Shown here in pieces: positions 44,664-53,943 of a stretch of DNA of 64,000 nt. This stretch comes from an uncultured Shewanella sp. GTDB taxonomy: Bacteria > Pseudomonadota > Gammaproteobacteria > Enterobacterales > Shewanellaceae. The notes below the pieces were generated by a model. The model was not told the DNA's origin. It saw nothing but the letters and a program-made list of their open reading frames with translations, and made no database searches. The translations under genes and the position numbers were made by a program. The stretch is from the NCBI RefSeq assembly GCF_947501665.1, contig NZ_CANMWS010000022.1, positions 42,571-106,570 of the forward strand, read 5' to 3'. Within the stretch, counting starts at the first letter, position 1. Each line of letters begins with the position of its first letter.

Positions 44664-45524
44664 CTATTGTCTGGCCACTCTATGATTATCTGAGGGGGTT
44701 TCAAAATCACTGCGATATGGGTTGATATCTAAGCCGCCTCGGCGAGTATATCGAGCATAAACGGTTAATTTAGTGCAGCGACAAAAGCGTTTTAAGTCGA
44801 CGAAAATACGCTCGACGCATTGTTCGTGAAACTCATTATGCTCTCGAAAAGAAATTAAGTAGCGTAATAACTTTTCTCGGTTAATTTTAGGGCCTTGATA
44901 ACGGATCATAACACTGCCCCAATCAGGTTGACTGGTGATTAAGCAATTTGATTTTAATAAATTAGAACTCAGCGTTTCTGCTACTATGGTTTTATCATCG
45001 GTACTGTTTTGTAAATATTGGGGATTAAAGTCATAGTTATCCACTTCGATATCTAAATTGTCAATATAAGTACCTGGAAGATCGATTATTCGCTGATTCG
45101 AAAAATGTCTTGGTTCAATGATATTGACATCGACGTTATGTTTGGCGCAATCGCTAAGGTCTCGAATTAATGTATTTTTAACGCTGGCAAGATTGTCAAA
45201 GCGAGTTTGGTTAAAACTGTTTAGATACAATTTAAAGGATTTTGACTCAATAAGGTTATCGCTATCAAAAGGCACTGAAAACTCAGCAATGGCAACCATA
45301 GGTTTACCTTTGGCATTGAGCCAAGATAATTCATAGCCTGTCCAGATATCACTGCCATGAAAAGGTAAGCTATCCGCACTGAGTGCAATGGCGTCACGAT
45401 TCAATTTTCTAGGCACACCTTGAAGCAGATCAGGGTTGTATTTAGATTGGTATTCGCTGGTTTTACCAAGTGAAAGCTCTGAAAGTTCATGAGCGTCACC
45501 ATAGGGATCATGATCTTGTGTCAT
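44664..45524 (-). CDS. queF: NADPH-dependent 7-cyano-7-deazaguanine reductase QueF
   Basis: QueF reduces preQ0 to preQ1 in queuosine biosynthesis. The 286-residue product is the long, two-domain form found in gammaproteobacteria. The catalytic segment is NCLITSQPDWGSVMIRYQGP, with the nucleophilic cysteine in NCLI, and the conserved EFHEQCVERIFVDLKRF follows. I start at the ATG at 45522-45524 (MTQDHDPYGDAHELSELSLG), the usual opening for this family. A frame 28 codons longer has no support. It is divergent from syd with 59 bp between. Confidence 0.95.
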   Translation of the reverse strand: MTQDHDPYGDAHELSELSLGKTSEYQSKYNPDLLQGVPRKLNRDAIALSADSLPFHGSDIWTGYELSWLNAKGKPMVAIAEFSVPFDSDNLIESKSFKLYLNSFNQTRFDNLASVKNTLIRDLSDCAKHNVDVNIIEPRHFSNQRIIDLPGTYIDNLDIEVDNYDFNPQYLQNSTDDKTIVAETLSSNLLKSNCLITSQPDWGSVMIRYQGPKINREKLLRYLISFREHNEFHEQCVERIFVDLKRFCRCTKLTVYARYTRRGGLDINPYRSDFETPSDNHRVARQ

Positions 45525-45583
45525 CAATACAATTTCCGTGTCAAAATAGGCCACCATTATAACTGATTTTGGAATTATCCTCA

Positions 45584-46252
45584 GTGTCTTCTTTACCCGC
45601 ATTAACAAATTTTTTAAAAACCTACCAAGAGGCCTATCAAGCCCAATATAATGAGTTTCCTCGTTTCTTTGCCAAGGGTGAGTATTCTGCTTGTATTGTG
45701 AATGAAACAGAGTTAGATGAAGATGTGCCTGTTCAATGGGTTAGTGTAACTAGAGAAGATATTGGTGAGTTTGACAATGTTGCTAATGCATTAGAGATTA
45801 CTTTGCATCAAGATATCACAAGGTTTTATGGGCACTATTTTTCAGGACCATTAATGTTTGATTCTCCATGGGGAATGGGTGAAGTTTTACAGGTCTGGAA
45901 CCAAAATGACTTTGAATGTTTACAGCAAAATATCATTGGTCATCTAATGATGAAGAAAAAGTTAAAACAACCCCTAACCTGGTTTATTGGCGTGATGGAT
46001 GACAATGACACTATGATCACTGTTAATAATGAAGAGGGCAGTGTGTGGATAGAAAAGCCAGGTGACGTGCAGTCCATTCATTTAGCGAATAGTGTGAATG
46101 ATTTTTTGAGTCAATTAACCCCAAAAGTTATGCCAGCGAAAACTTATCATGAATTGGAAGAGTCCCTTGCTGGTGCAACCGAACACCCGGGTATTTGGCT
46201 GCGTCTTAAAATCATGTATCAGAACTTACGCGATATGTTTAAAGGTCGTTAA
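45584..46252 (+). CDS. syd: SecY-interacting protein Syd
   Basis: Syd binds SecY at the inner membrane and proofreads the translocon. The 222-residue product starts MSSLPALTNFLKTYQEAYQA with a GTG at 45584. Family parts include ITRFYGHYFSGPLMFDSPWG, EVLQVWNQNDFECLQQNIIG and the C-terminal GIWLRLKIMYQNLRDMFKGR. The acidic surface (NETELDEDVPVQW) fits its binding to positively charged SecY loops. It is next to queF, as in other Shewanella. Confidence 0.93.
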   Translation: MSSLPALTNFLKTYQEAYQAQYNEFPRFFAKGEYSACIVNETELDEDVPVQWVSVTREDIGEFDNVANALEITLHQDITRFYGHYFSGPLMFDSPWGMGEVLQVWNQNDFECLQQNIIGHLMMKKKLKQPLTWFIGVMDDNDTMITVNNEEGSVWIEKPGDVQSIHLANSVNDFLSQLTPKVMPAKTYHELEESLAGATEHPGIWLRLKIMYQNLRDMFKGR

Positions 46253-46283
46253 GTATAAGTTTTTAATCGATTAGTTAAATTGG

Positions 46284-47057
46284 TTACAAATGATCCCAAG
46301 AGATATTTGACACTATACGGCAGTTATCACATTTAAAGTGAAACAGATCCAATAAAGGCACATCGACTCGCCAATGAGGATTACCACAGTGTGGACAAGG
46401 CCGATTCATTTCATCTGCTAAACTCTCGCCACCGACACGATATAAGTAATAGTAAGTCGGTACTTGAGTAAGATATTCAATGCGTCCACGTATGTCCCAA
46501 CCTCGTCTAAACAGATCGCTCTGTGGTTGGGTGAGTTCGTGTAATGCAGAGAATTCAGCTTTGCAACCTGCTGCCATTTGTAATTCATCGCAGGCTTGCC
46601 ATTCAGTTTGCCAGCGGATAATTCGTTTATGATCGCCATTAAAAGTGGCTGGAATATGATATAGGGGAATGGGTTGTAGGGTATCACCGCTTCGAAGAGG
46701 CGAGCACATATGCACGTAGCTTGTATAAATAATTTGCCAAGAAGGGATCTCTGTGCAACTGACTTCAGAATTGATATCTTGACCGATATATTTCTCTCTT
46801 GGGGCCAATAGTTTTGCTTCTGTGAGGGAAGATAAAGCCTGTTTAACCCAAGTACTATGATATTTATGACTGAGACTGTGTTTTTCAGGCATTAATAATC
46901 TGACTTTAAATTCTCCTTCGTTAAAAGCAACGGCAAATTCTCTGCCCAATATTTGTCCGTTAGCACGTAATGCTTCAAGTAAGTGATTGATGGCTTTTTC
47001 TGCCGCAGTGAGAGTCGTGTCGGCAAAGCATTCAAACCTAAGTTCCATTACTTGCAT
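46284..47057 (-). CDS. DUF2310 zinc-ribbon protein
   Basis: A 257-residue protein of the DUF2310 family. Most of it is an uncharacterised domain (ELRFECFADTTLTAAEKAIN; WQIIYTSYVHMCSPLRSGD; RRGWDIRGRIEYLTQVPTYY). The C-terminus is a zinc ribbon with CPHC (residues about 226-229) and CDNC (245-248). The start could be the first or the fourth codon. The neighbourhood (syd, queF) is the standard one. No biochemical function is established. Confidence 0.85.
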   Translation of the reverse strand: MQVMELRFECFADTTLTAAEKAINHLLEALRANGQILGREFAVAFNEGEFKVRLLMPEKHSLSHKYHSTWVKQALSSLTEAKLLAPREKYIGQDINSEVSCTEIPSWQIIYTSYVHMCSPLRSGDTLQPIPLYHIPATFNGDHKRIIRWQTEWQACDELQMAAGCKAEFSALHELTQPQSDLFRRGWDIRGRIEYLTQVPTYYYLYRVGGESLADEMNRPCPHCGNPHWRVDVPLLDLFHFKCDNCRIVSNISWDHL

Positions 47058-47140
47058 GGGGGCATATTTCCTGTTGAGTATTGATAAACTGACATGCTAC
47101 TGCATGACGATGGGGTTAAATCGGCTTTGAAGGATTATCT

Positions 47141-47524
47141 TTACCGATTGTTTTTAAGGTGTGTCACAGTCTCTTTTAAGGCAGAGTGTTCTTGGGTTAA
47201 TACAGCCAGTTTTTCTGTCAGTGAGGCGACTTTTTGCTGCAGTTGTAAAATAGCTGCTTGTGTTTTTTCTGGTGTGGGCACTGCAGTTTCAAAGTTATGA
47301 ATATTCGTTTCTTGTTTTATATGGGAGTCATTAAAGGTCAATATAGCTTGAGATAATGCTTGTTTTTCTTGAGCTGACATGGCTTTGTAGCTTTGTAAGC
47401 CTTGGATCAGCACAGGCATAGGATATTGAGTACCAAGTTGACGCTTGATTAACGCTAAACTCGGTTGCTTCCCACTGCTGGCAATGCGATGTGCGGTGAT
47501 CATAATCGTGTCTAGTGGATCCAT
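47141..47524 (-). CDS. Conserved hypothetical with C-terminal leucine-zipper-like coil
   Basis: I use the ATG at 47522-47524 (127 residues, MDPLDTIMITAHRIASSGKQ) rather than one six codons upstream. The N-terminal third has a helix-turn-helix-like outline (PSLALIKRQLGTQYPMPVLI) and the C-terminal 45 residues form a coiled coil (LQQKVASLTEKLAVLTQEHS). It has neither signal nor membrane helix. This suggests a small DNA-binding or adaptor protein, which is inference. It is upstream of DUF2310 on the same strand, with 83 bp between. Confidence 0.65.
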   Translation of the reverse strand: MDPLDTIMITAHRIASSGKQPSLALIKRQLGTQYPMPVLIQGLQSYKAMSAQEKQALSQAILTFNDSHIKQETNIHNFETAVPTPEKTQAAILQLQQKVASLTEKLAVLTQEHSALKETVTHLKNNR

Positions 47525-47640
47525 TAATGCTCTCGGTCGCAAGGTTATCGGTAAATATTAACATGTTTACTCTCTCTTTTTAAATGGCCTTTCTAGGTTG
47601 ATGAATTTTTCTCAAATAATGTCTAAATATTTCTTAAAAG

Positions 47641-47656
47641 TGGCCGGAATATTGCT
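47641..47656 (+). promoter_or_regulatory. Sigma-54 promoter upstream of fliE
   Basis: TGGCCGGAATATTGCT has TGGC and TTGC separated by 7 nt, so GG and GC are 10 nt apart, a good match to the sigma-54 consensus. It lies about 135 nt before fliE. In Vibrio and Shewanella the fliE operon is driven by sigma-54 with FlrC, which is not encoded in this window. Confidence 0.7.
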
Positions 47657-47789
47657 ATCTCATTCAGTAGCAATTAATTGCTATCAAGGTGTCAATTTTT
47701 TGTCGCTGTATGTTGAAAGAGGCATTTTACTGGATAAATGATGACTCAATTAATAAAAAATGCATGCCAGTGGCTATTAAGGAGAGAAT

Positions 47790-48149
47790 ATGCAATTAGG
47801 TGGCAATCCCTTACTACAAGAAATGCAAGCTCTAAGTGAGCAACTTGGTACAACAAACAGCGCTGATGAAACACATAAAAGCAGTGTACTACCCAATGTA
47901 ACCCAGACTATACAAAATACTGCGGGAAGTGATTTTGGTCAGTTGCTTTCAGAGGCGATTGGGCAGGTGAACAGTTTACAGTCTAATGCTGGGCAAATGT
48001 CGAAAAAATTAGATATGGGTGATACAAGTGTGACATTAACCGATACGGTTATCGCACGAGAAAAAGCGGGGGTTGCATTTGAAGCAACGGTGCAAGTCCG
48101 TAATAAATTGGTTGATGCTTATAAAGATATTATGAGTATGCCTGTTTGA
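47790..48149 (+). CDS. fliE: Flagellar hook-basal body protein FliE
   Basis: A 119-residue FliE, the adaptor between the MS-ring and the rod. Its C-terminal half is the conserved part: SDFGQLLSEAIGQVNSLQSN, then MGDTSVTLTDTVIAREKAGV and AFEATVQVRNKLVDAYKDIM. The family is usually 100-115 residues long. It has a GGAGAG sequence before the ATG. It is the first gene of the second flagellar block and sits 67 bp before fliF. Confidence 0.93.
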   Translation: MQLGGNPLLQEMQALSEQLGTTNSADETHKSSVLPNVTQTIQNTAGSDFGQLLSEAIGQVNSLQSNAGQMSKKLDMGDTSVTLTDTVIAREKAGVAFEATVQVRNKLVDAYKDIMSMPV

Positions 48150-48216
48150 TAAATATCGATAAAAACAAGAAATAAATGAACGAAAACGTCAATGATTGTG
48201 AGGATAATAAGCGATT

Positions 48217-49923
48217 GTGAGTAATGATATTGTGTCAGGTAATGATCCTGCTTTAACAGCGAACAATCAGGGGAATGAGGCGACAGTCAACAAACCAGGT
48301 ATGTTGAGCAGCTTGGGTGGAAGTGATGCACTAAAACAAGTCACCATGATTTTGGCGTTGGCAATTTGTTTTGCGTTAGCGGTGGCCATTTTGTTTTGGG
48401 CGCAAGAGAGTGAATTTCGTCCACTTGGCAAAATGACGACAGAGGAAATGATCAGTGTTCTTGATGAATTAGATAAAAACAATATCGAATACAAAATTCA
48501 AGGCGATGTGGTTAAGGTACCCGAAGAACACTATCAAGATGTTAAAATGCTTTTGAGTCGAGCAGGTATTGATAATTCGAGTCAAAATGAGGACTTTTTA
48601 AATCAAGATAGTGGTTTTGGAGTGAGTCAACGCATGGAGCGAGCACGGTTGAAATATAGCCAAGAACTCAATTTAGCCAGAGCGATAGAAGCCCTCAAAA
48701 ATGTTGAACAAGCCAAAGTCATCTTAGCATTACCCAAAGAAAATGTTTTTGCCCGTAATCGAGCAAAGCCCAGTGCAACGGTGGTGATCAGCACGCGAAG
48801 GCGTCAGCTCGGACAAGAAGAAATTGATGCTATTGTCGATATTGTCGCTTCTGCTGTACATGATTTAACTCCGACAAAAGTGACAGTGACCGATGCCAAT
48901 GGCCGTTTATTAAATTCAGGTAGTCAAGATGGTGCATCAGCCAGAGCAAGGCGCGAGCAAGAGTTAGTTCAACAAAAAGAAGCAGAATATCGGCATAAAA
49001 TAGAATCGATTTTAATGCCAATTTTAGGGCCTGAAAACTTCACATCTCAAGTGGATGTGAGTATGGATTTCACTGCAGTTGAAAAAACGGCTAAACGATT
49101 TAATCCCCAACAGCCTTCTCTTCGCAGTGAAATGACGGTGGAAAATAATACCTTGGGGGGCATGAATGGGGGGATCCCCGGTGCCTTGTCTAACCAGCCG
49201 CCCATGGAGTCACAAATACCTGAAGAAGCCACGCAGTATGATAATACTTTGAACCAAACAGGCACCACCCATAAAGAAGCCACTCGAAACTTTGAATTGG
49301 ACAGCACGATTAGCCACACTCGCCAACAAGTGGGCATATTAAGCCGAGTCAGTGTGTCTGTTGCTATTGACTTTAAAGCTGGCGCCCCCCTAGAAGATGG
49401 CACAATTAACAGAATTGCTAGAACGGAGGCTGAACTTGCGAGCATTCGCCGATTGTTGGAAGGGGCGATTGGTTATAATGCCCAGCGCGGCGATTTGATT
49501 GAAGTGGTGAGTGTGCCTTTTTTGAATCAATTGATGCAAGACACACCAGAAAAAGCTCTATGGGAACAAGCATGGTTTTGGCGGGCCATGAAGTTACTGT
49601 TAGGTGCCCTTGTTGTCTTGGTGCTTATTTTGGCTGTGATCAGGCCTATGCTGAAAAAATTGGTTTATCCCAATGAGTCTTTGGCGATAGAGGAAAAGCC
49701 TAGAGGGGATGAACTGGCTGAAATAGAAGATCAATATGCGGCTGATACCTTAGGCATGTTAGAAAGACCTGAGGCCCAATACAGCTACGCTGATGATGGT
49801 TCTATTCTCATTCCTGATCTTCATAAAGACGATGATATGATAAAAGCGATTCGAGCCATTGTGGCGAATGAGCCTGAATTATCCACCCAAGTCGTGAAAA
49901 ATTGGTTATTAAACGATGAGTAG
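48217..49923 (+). CDS. fliF: Flagellar MS-ring protein FliF
   Basis: A 568-residue FliF. Two membrane helices are visible, near residues 40-60 (QVTMILALAICFALAVAILF) and about 465-487 (LLLGALVVLVLILAVIRPML). Between them lie the ring-building domains (LDKNNIEYKIQGDVVKVPEE; QRMERARLKYSQELNLARAI; GYNAQRGDLIEVVSVPF). The cytoplasmic tail (about 530-568) binds FliG (IVANEPELSTQVVKNWL). Start is a GTG at 48217. It overlaps fliG by 8 bp. Confidence 0.95.
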   Translation: MSNDIVSGNDPALTANNQGNEATVNKPGMLSSLGGSDALKQVTMILALAICFALAVAILFWAQESEFRPLGKMTTEEMISVLDELDKNNIEYKIQGDVVKVPEEHYQDVKMLLSRAGIDNSSQNEDFLNQDSGFGVSQRMERARLKYSQELNLARAIEALKNVEQAKVILALPKENVFARNRAKPSATVVISTRRRQLGQEEIDAIVDIVASAVHDLTPTKVTVTDANGRLLNSGSQDGASARARREQELVQQKEAEYRHKIESILMPILGPENFTSQVDVSMDFTAVEKTAKRFNPQQPSLRSEMTVENNTLGGMNGGIPGALSNQPPMESQIPEEATQYDNTLNQTGTTHKEATRNFELDSTISHTRQQVGILSRVSVSVAIDFKAGAPLEDGTINRIARTEAELASIRRLLEGAIGYNAQRGDLIEVVSVPFLNQLMQDTPEKALWEQAWFWRAMKLLLGALVVLVLILAVIRPMLKKLVYPNESLAIEEKPRGDELAEIEDQYAADTLGMLERPEAQYSYADDGSILIPDLHKDDDMIKAIRAIVANEPELSTQVVKNWLLNDE

Positions 49924-50956
49924 TACAGTGACAACAGAGACTAAAACCAGTGATGATATTAGCTTACTGACAGGTATAGAAAAAACAGCGATTTTATTAT
50001 TGAGTTTAAGTGAGTCCGATGCTGCGTCGATTTTAAAGCATTTAGAGCCAAAACAAGTTCAGAAAGTGGGTATGGCCATGGCAAGCATGGAAGATTTTGG
50101 CCAAGAAAAAGTCATTGGTGTACACAAATTGTTTCTTGATGATATTCAAAAATATTCATCTATTGGGTTTAACAGTGAAGAATTTGTGCGTAAAGCACTT
50201 ACTGCTGCGCTTGGGGAAGATAAAGCGGGTAACTTGATTGATCAAATTATTATGGGCAGTGGTGCTAAAGGGTTAGATTCACTGAAATGGATGGATGCAC
50301 GCCAAGTGGCGACCATTATTCAAAATGAACACCCCCAGATCCAAACTATCGTTCTCTCTTATCTCGATCCTGATCAAGCAGCAGAAATTTTTGCGCAATT
50401 CCCTGAAAATACCCGCTTAGATTTGATGATGCGTATTGCTAATCTCGAAGAAGTACAACCCGCGGCACTGCAAGAATTGAATGATATTATGGAAAAGCAA
50501 TTTGCCGGACAAGGCGGTGCACAAGCGGCGAAAATGGGCGGTTTAAAAGCGGCAGCCAGTATTATGAATTACCTCGATACTGGGGTCGAAAGCCATCTTA
50601 TGAGTACCATGCGTGAAGCTGATGAAGAAATGGCGCAGCAAATTCAAGATCTGATGTTTGTTTTTGAAAACTTGAATATTGTTGATGATATGGGGATCCA
50701 AGTATTACTCAGGGAAGTGCAGCAAGATGTACTACTGAAAGCGCTGAAAGGGGCTGATGATCAGCTTAAAGATAAAATGCTCAATAACATGTCTAAACGA
50801 GCGGCTGAACTCTTGCGTGATGATTTAGAGGCCATGGGGCCAATAAGAATAAGTGAAGTGGAAGTGGCTCAAAAAGAGATTTTATCTATTGCGCGGCGAT
50901 TAAGTGAAAGTGGTGAATTGATGTTAGCGGGTGGGGGAAATGATGAGTATTTGTAA
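49916..50956 (+). CDS. fliG: Flagellar motor switch protein FliG
   Basis: FliG couples stator torque to the rotor. The 346-residue product has the N-terminal FliF-binding domain (EKTAILLLSLSESDAASILK), the middle domain with EHPQIQTIVLSYLDPDQAAE (the EHPQ motif) and the C-terminal torque domain ending in RRLSESGELMLAGGG, with charged helix LKGADDQLKDKMLNNMSKRA. The residues needed for torque (K/R, D/E clusters) are present. The ATG overlaps the end of fliF, giving coupled translation. Confidence 0.95.
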   Translation: MSSTVTTETKTSDDISLLTGIEKTAILLLSLSESDAASILKHLEPKQVQKVGMAMASMEDFGQEKVIGVHKLFLDDIQKYSSIGFNSEEFVRKALTAALGEDKAGNLIDQIIMGSGAKGLDSLKWMDARQVATIIQNEHPQIQTIVLSYLDPDQAAEIFAQFPENTRLDLMMRIANLEEVQPAALQELNDIMEKQFAGQGGAQAAKMGGLKAAASIMNYLDTGVESHLMSTMREADEEMAQQIQDLMFVFENLNIVDDMGIQVLLREVQQDVLLKALKGADDQLKDKMLNNMSKRAAELLRDDLEAMGPIRISEVEVAQKEILSIARRLSESGELMLAGGGNDEYL

Positions 50957-51057
50957 ATGGTATCGATCCATCGTGAGCAGTGCGATTGAGCGATGGGATG
51001 CAGGGTCAATATACCGTTATACAAATCATTTTTTAGAGTGAGGCAGAGAGGTTAAGC

Positions 51058-51969
51058 ATGTCAGTCAACGATGTAAGTTGCAGTGATTTTAGTCATTGGG
51101 AGTTGCCCGATGTGACACTCAGTGTGGATGAAGAAACAGTTGATATTTTTGGTCGTCAGCCTATGCCTGTAGCCACTGACATAGACACTGAGTCTAGCAC
51201 ACAAGAAGAGAGCGTATTACCTCCAACTTTAAGTGAGATCGAGGCGATTCAACAAGCGGCTCAACAAGCCGGTTTTGAACACGGTCAAGCCCAAGGATTT
51301 GCTGAGGGATTGGAAAAAGGTCGACTGACGGGTCTTGAGCAGGGGCATAAAGAAGGTTTTGTGCAAGGAGAAAATCAAGGTTTCGATGCGGGTATGGAGC
51401 AAGCTCAAGCCAAAATTGATCAATTTGAGGCACTATTATCCCAATTTACGGAGCCCTTAGCCTTATTGGATTTGGATATCGAATTACAATTGATTTCCTT
51501 AGTGAACCAATTGGCAAAAGGTGTGATTATGCACGAGTTATCTCTGCCTTCAGAGCATATCGCCTATTTGATCCGTTATGGCCTTGATGCGCTCCCCATC
51601 AAAAAAAATAATGTCACTATTCGTGCTAACCCCCAAGATGCGAAAGTGATCAATCAATTATATCAACACACTGAACAAGCAAAGCAGGGCTGGCATCTTG
51701 AAGACGATCCCACTGTTACTCAAGGTGGGATCATGATGCACTGTGAGCCCAGTGAACTGGATTTAAGTGTGGAGAGTCGTGTCAAAGCCGTCTTTAGTGA
51801 ATGGGAACAAGCCCAAGCCGCATTAGCTTTAAAAAAACAGCAAGTTCAACAAAATACTGCGCTTGTAAATGAAGTGAATGACAGTGATTGTCTTGAGTCG
51901 AATGGTGTGAAAACAGACAATACTGAGACTCATGGTTCTGCAGCTGACCGCGCTGAGAGTCAAGTTTGA
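51058..51969 (+). CDS. fliH: Flagellar export ATPase regulator FliH
   Basis: A 303-residue FliH, the negative regulator of FliI that tethers it to the export gate. The middle carries the diagnostic GxxxG repeats (GFEHGQAQGFAEGLEKG and GHKEGFVQGENQGFDAGMEQ), followed by the C-terminal domain LISLVNQLAKGVIMHELSLP through AKVINQLYQHTEQAKQGWH. The N-terminal about 60 residues and the last about 40 are less conserved and acidic. It lies 101 bp after fliG, and its stop overlaps the fliI start. Confidence 0.88.
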   Translation: MSVNDVSCSDFSHWELPDVTLSVDEETVDIFGRQPMPVATDIDTESSTQEESVLPPTLSEIEAIQQAAQQAGFEHGQAQGFAEGLEKGRLTGLEQGHKEGFVQGENQGFDAGMEQAQAKIDQFEALLSQFTEPLALLDLDIELQLISLVNQLAKGVIMHELSLPSEHIAYLIRYGLDALPIKKNNVTIRANPQDAKVINQLYQHTEQAKQGWHLEDDPTVTQGGIMMHCEPSELDLSVESRVKAVFSEWEQAQAALALKKQQVQQNTALVNEVNDSDCLESNGVKTDNTETHGSAADRAESQV

Positions 51970-53315
51970 ATCATCTATTGACTCGCACTGAAAGGTTACA
52001 TAACACATTAAACACTTATCAAGTTAAGGTGCCTGCCTTTATTGCCCAAGCCAGTGGGCAACTGGTGCGTGTTGTGGGGTTGACATTGGAGGCAAGCGGC
52101 TGCCGCGCGCCCATTGGTAGTTTGTGCGGCATTGAAACCTTATACGGTGAGTTAATGGCTGAGGTCATCGGGTTTAATGAAGGCTTATTGTACTTAATGC
52201 CCGTGGAAGAATTGCGAGGCGTGTTACCCGGGGCACGCGTGACGCCATTAGGAGAAAAAGAGAGTTTATCTGTTGGGCTTGAATTATTAGGTCGAGTATT
52301 GGATGGCAGCGGTAAAGCGATTGACGGTTTAGGTCCGCTGAATACTCAACGTAAAGCCTCTTCACACATGAGTACCATTAATCCTTTGTCACGTCGCGCC
52401 ATCAGTGAACCATTGGATGTGGGAGTGCGCGCCATTAATGCCATGTTAACGGTTGGCAAAGGTCAACGTATGGGATTATTTGCGGGTTCTGGCGTGGGAA
52501 AAAGTGTGTTACTGGGTATGATGACCAAAGGTGCTAACGCTGACATTATCATTGTGGCCTTAGTGGGTGAGCGTGGTCGTGAAGTGAAAGAATTCATTGA
52601 GGATATTTTAGGTGAACAAGGACGGGCGCGATCTGTGGTTGTTGCGGCGCCAGCGGATACGTCGCCTTTAATGCGACTGCGTGCTTGTGAAACGGCCACA
52701 CGCATTGCTGAGTATTTTAGGGATCAAGGCTATAGCGTATTACTGTTAATGGACAGTTTAACCCGCTATGCCCAAGCACAACGTGAAATGGCTTTAGCCA
52801 TTGGAGAGCCGCCAGCAACGAAAGGTTATCCGCCTTCGGTTTTCGCAAAATTACCTAAATTGGTGGAGCGCGCTGGAAACGGTGGTGGTCAACAAGGCGC
52901 TATTACGGCTTTTTATACTGTGTTAACCGAAGGGGATGATTTACAAGATCCCATTGCCGATGCGTCTCGAGCTATTTTAGATGGGCACATAGTGCTATCA
53001 CGGGCTTTAGCCGACAGTGGCCATTACCCAGCAATTGATATTGAAGCGTCGATTAGTCGTGTGGCCCCTATGGTGATTGATGCCACGCATTTAGAAAGTA
53101 TGCGCCGTGTTAAACAAGTCTATTCCGCTTATCAGCAGAATAAAGATTTGATTGCGATTGGGGCTTACAGTCAAGGTAGCGATCCTCGAGTCGATAATGC
53201 CATACGTTTACAACCCGCGATGAATGCCTTTTTAAGGCAAAACATGAATGATCCCATTAATTTTGAAAGCAGTGCTTTGATGCTGTCTCAAATAGCAGCG
53301 CAATGTAAAGTCTAA
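51966..53315 (+). CDS. fliI: Flagellum-specific ATPase FliI
   Basis: A 449-residue F1-beta-like ATPase driving flagellar export. Walker A is GLFAGSGVGKSVLL (about 175-185), Walker B falls in SVLLLMDSLTRYAQAQREMA, and the conserved ALVGERGREVKEF and ATKGYPPSVFAKLPKLVERA are intact. The TTG at 51966, overlapping the fliH stop, is used as start because it is the first codon compatible with the usual N-terminal length; a later methionine is less likely. The ATPase partners FliH and FliJ flank it. Confidence 0.93.
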   Translation: MNHLLTRTERLHNTLNTYQVKVPAFIAQASGQLVRVVGLTLEASGCRAPIGSLCGIETLYGELMAEVIGFNEGLLYLMPVEELRGVLPGARVTPLGEKESLSVGLELLGRVLDGSGKAIDGLGPLNTQRKASSHMSTINPLSRRAISEPLDVGVRAINAMLTVGKGQRMGLFAGSGVGKSVLLGMMTKGANADIIIVALVGERGREVKEFIEDILGEQGRARSVVVAAPADTSPLMRLRACETATRIAEYFRDQGYSVLLLMDSLTRYAQAQREMALAIGEPPATKGYPPSVFAKLPKLVERAGNGGGQQGAITAFYTVLTEGDDLQDPIADASRAILDGHIVLSRALADSGHYPAIDIEASISRVAPMVIDATHLESMRRVKQVYSAYQQNKDLIAIGAYSQGSDPRVDNAIRLQPAMNAFLRQNMNDPINFESSALMLSQIAAQCKV

Positions 53316-53342
53316 TGCAGTGAGTCGTTTAAGGAAGTACGA

Positions 53343-53783
53343 ATGAAAGTTGAGCCATTAGCCAAAGTGTTAACATTAGCCTTTGAGGCAGAAGAGCAAG
53401 CCCGTTTACAGTTAAAAAATGCGCAATTTGAGTGGCAAAAACAGCAAGAACAATTGGATGCGCTGCAAGCATATCGTCTTGATTACATGAAACAAATGGA
53501 AGATAAGCAAGGACAGATGATCAGTGCCAGTCAATATCACCAATTTCATCAATTTGTAAAACAAATTGATGAAGCCATTACCAATCAGCTCAAGGCCGTC
53601 AAAGAAACGGACTCAATGAAGCTGCATAGGCAAAATCATTGGTTGTCTTGTCAGCAAAAACATCAAGCGATTAAGATTTTATTAGACAATAAAGCCCGCA
53701 AAGCGGCTCTGAAAGCGCAGTTACAAGAACAAAAAATGACAGATGAGTTTGCTATGCAGCAATTTTATCGAAAAAGTCTCTAA
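53343..53783 (+). CDS. fliJ: Flagellar export chaperone FliJ
   Basis: A 146-residue, wholly helical coiled-coil protein (AFEAEEQARLQLKNAQFEWQ; LDALQAYRLDYMKQMEDKQG; QFVKQIDEAITNQLKAVKET) ending in a lysine-rich helix. It matches the FliJ central stalk that fits the FliI ring and recycles export chaperones. Primary sequence is poorly conserved in this family; position right after fliI supports the call. A sigma-54 promoter match begins 27 nt after its stop. Confidence 0.85.
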   Translation: MKVEPLAKVLTLAFEAEEQARLQLKNAQFEWQKQQEQLDALQAYRLDYMKQMEDKQGQMISASQYHQFHQFVKQIDEAITNQLKAVKETDSMKLHRQNHWLSCQQKHQAIKILLDNKARKAALKAQLQEQKMTDEFAMQQFYRKSL

Positions 53784-53809
53784 TTGAGGACAATATACTT
53801 GGCATTAGA

Positions 53810-53825
53810 TTTGCTTTTAATCACT
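53810..53825 (+). promoter_or_regulatory. Sigma-54 promoter upstream of fliK
   Basis: TGGCATTAGATTTGCT has TGGC and TTGC separated by 7 nt, GG and GC 10 nt apart. It lies in the 160-bp gap between fliJ and fliK and would start a second transcript for fliK-flhB, independent of the fliE promoter. Confidence 0.7.
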
Positions 53826-53943
53826 TAATTGGCCGTTATTGTCAGCCCAGAGTGTGATGTGAGCCGATAATTTGACGTTAATGATGATCTAGCTTGTTTA
53901 AGGTAATAAGGTCGATTTCGTGGGTTGGGGAGTGATGATATAA

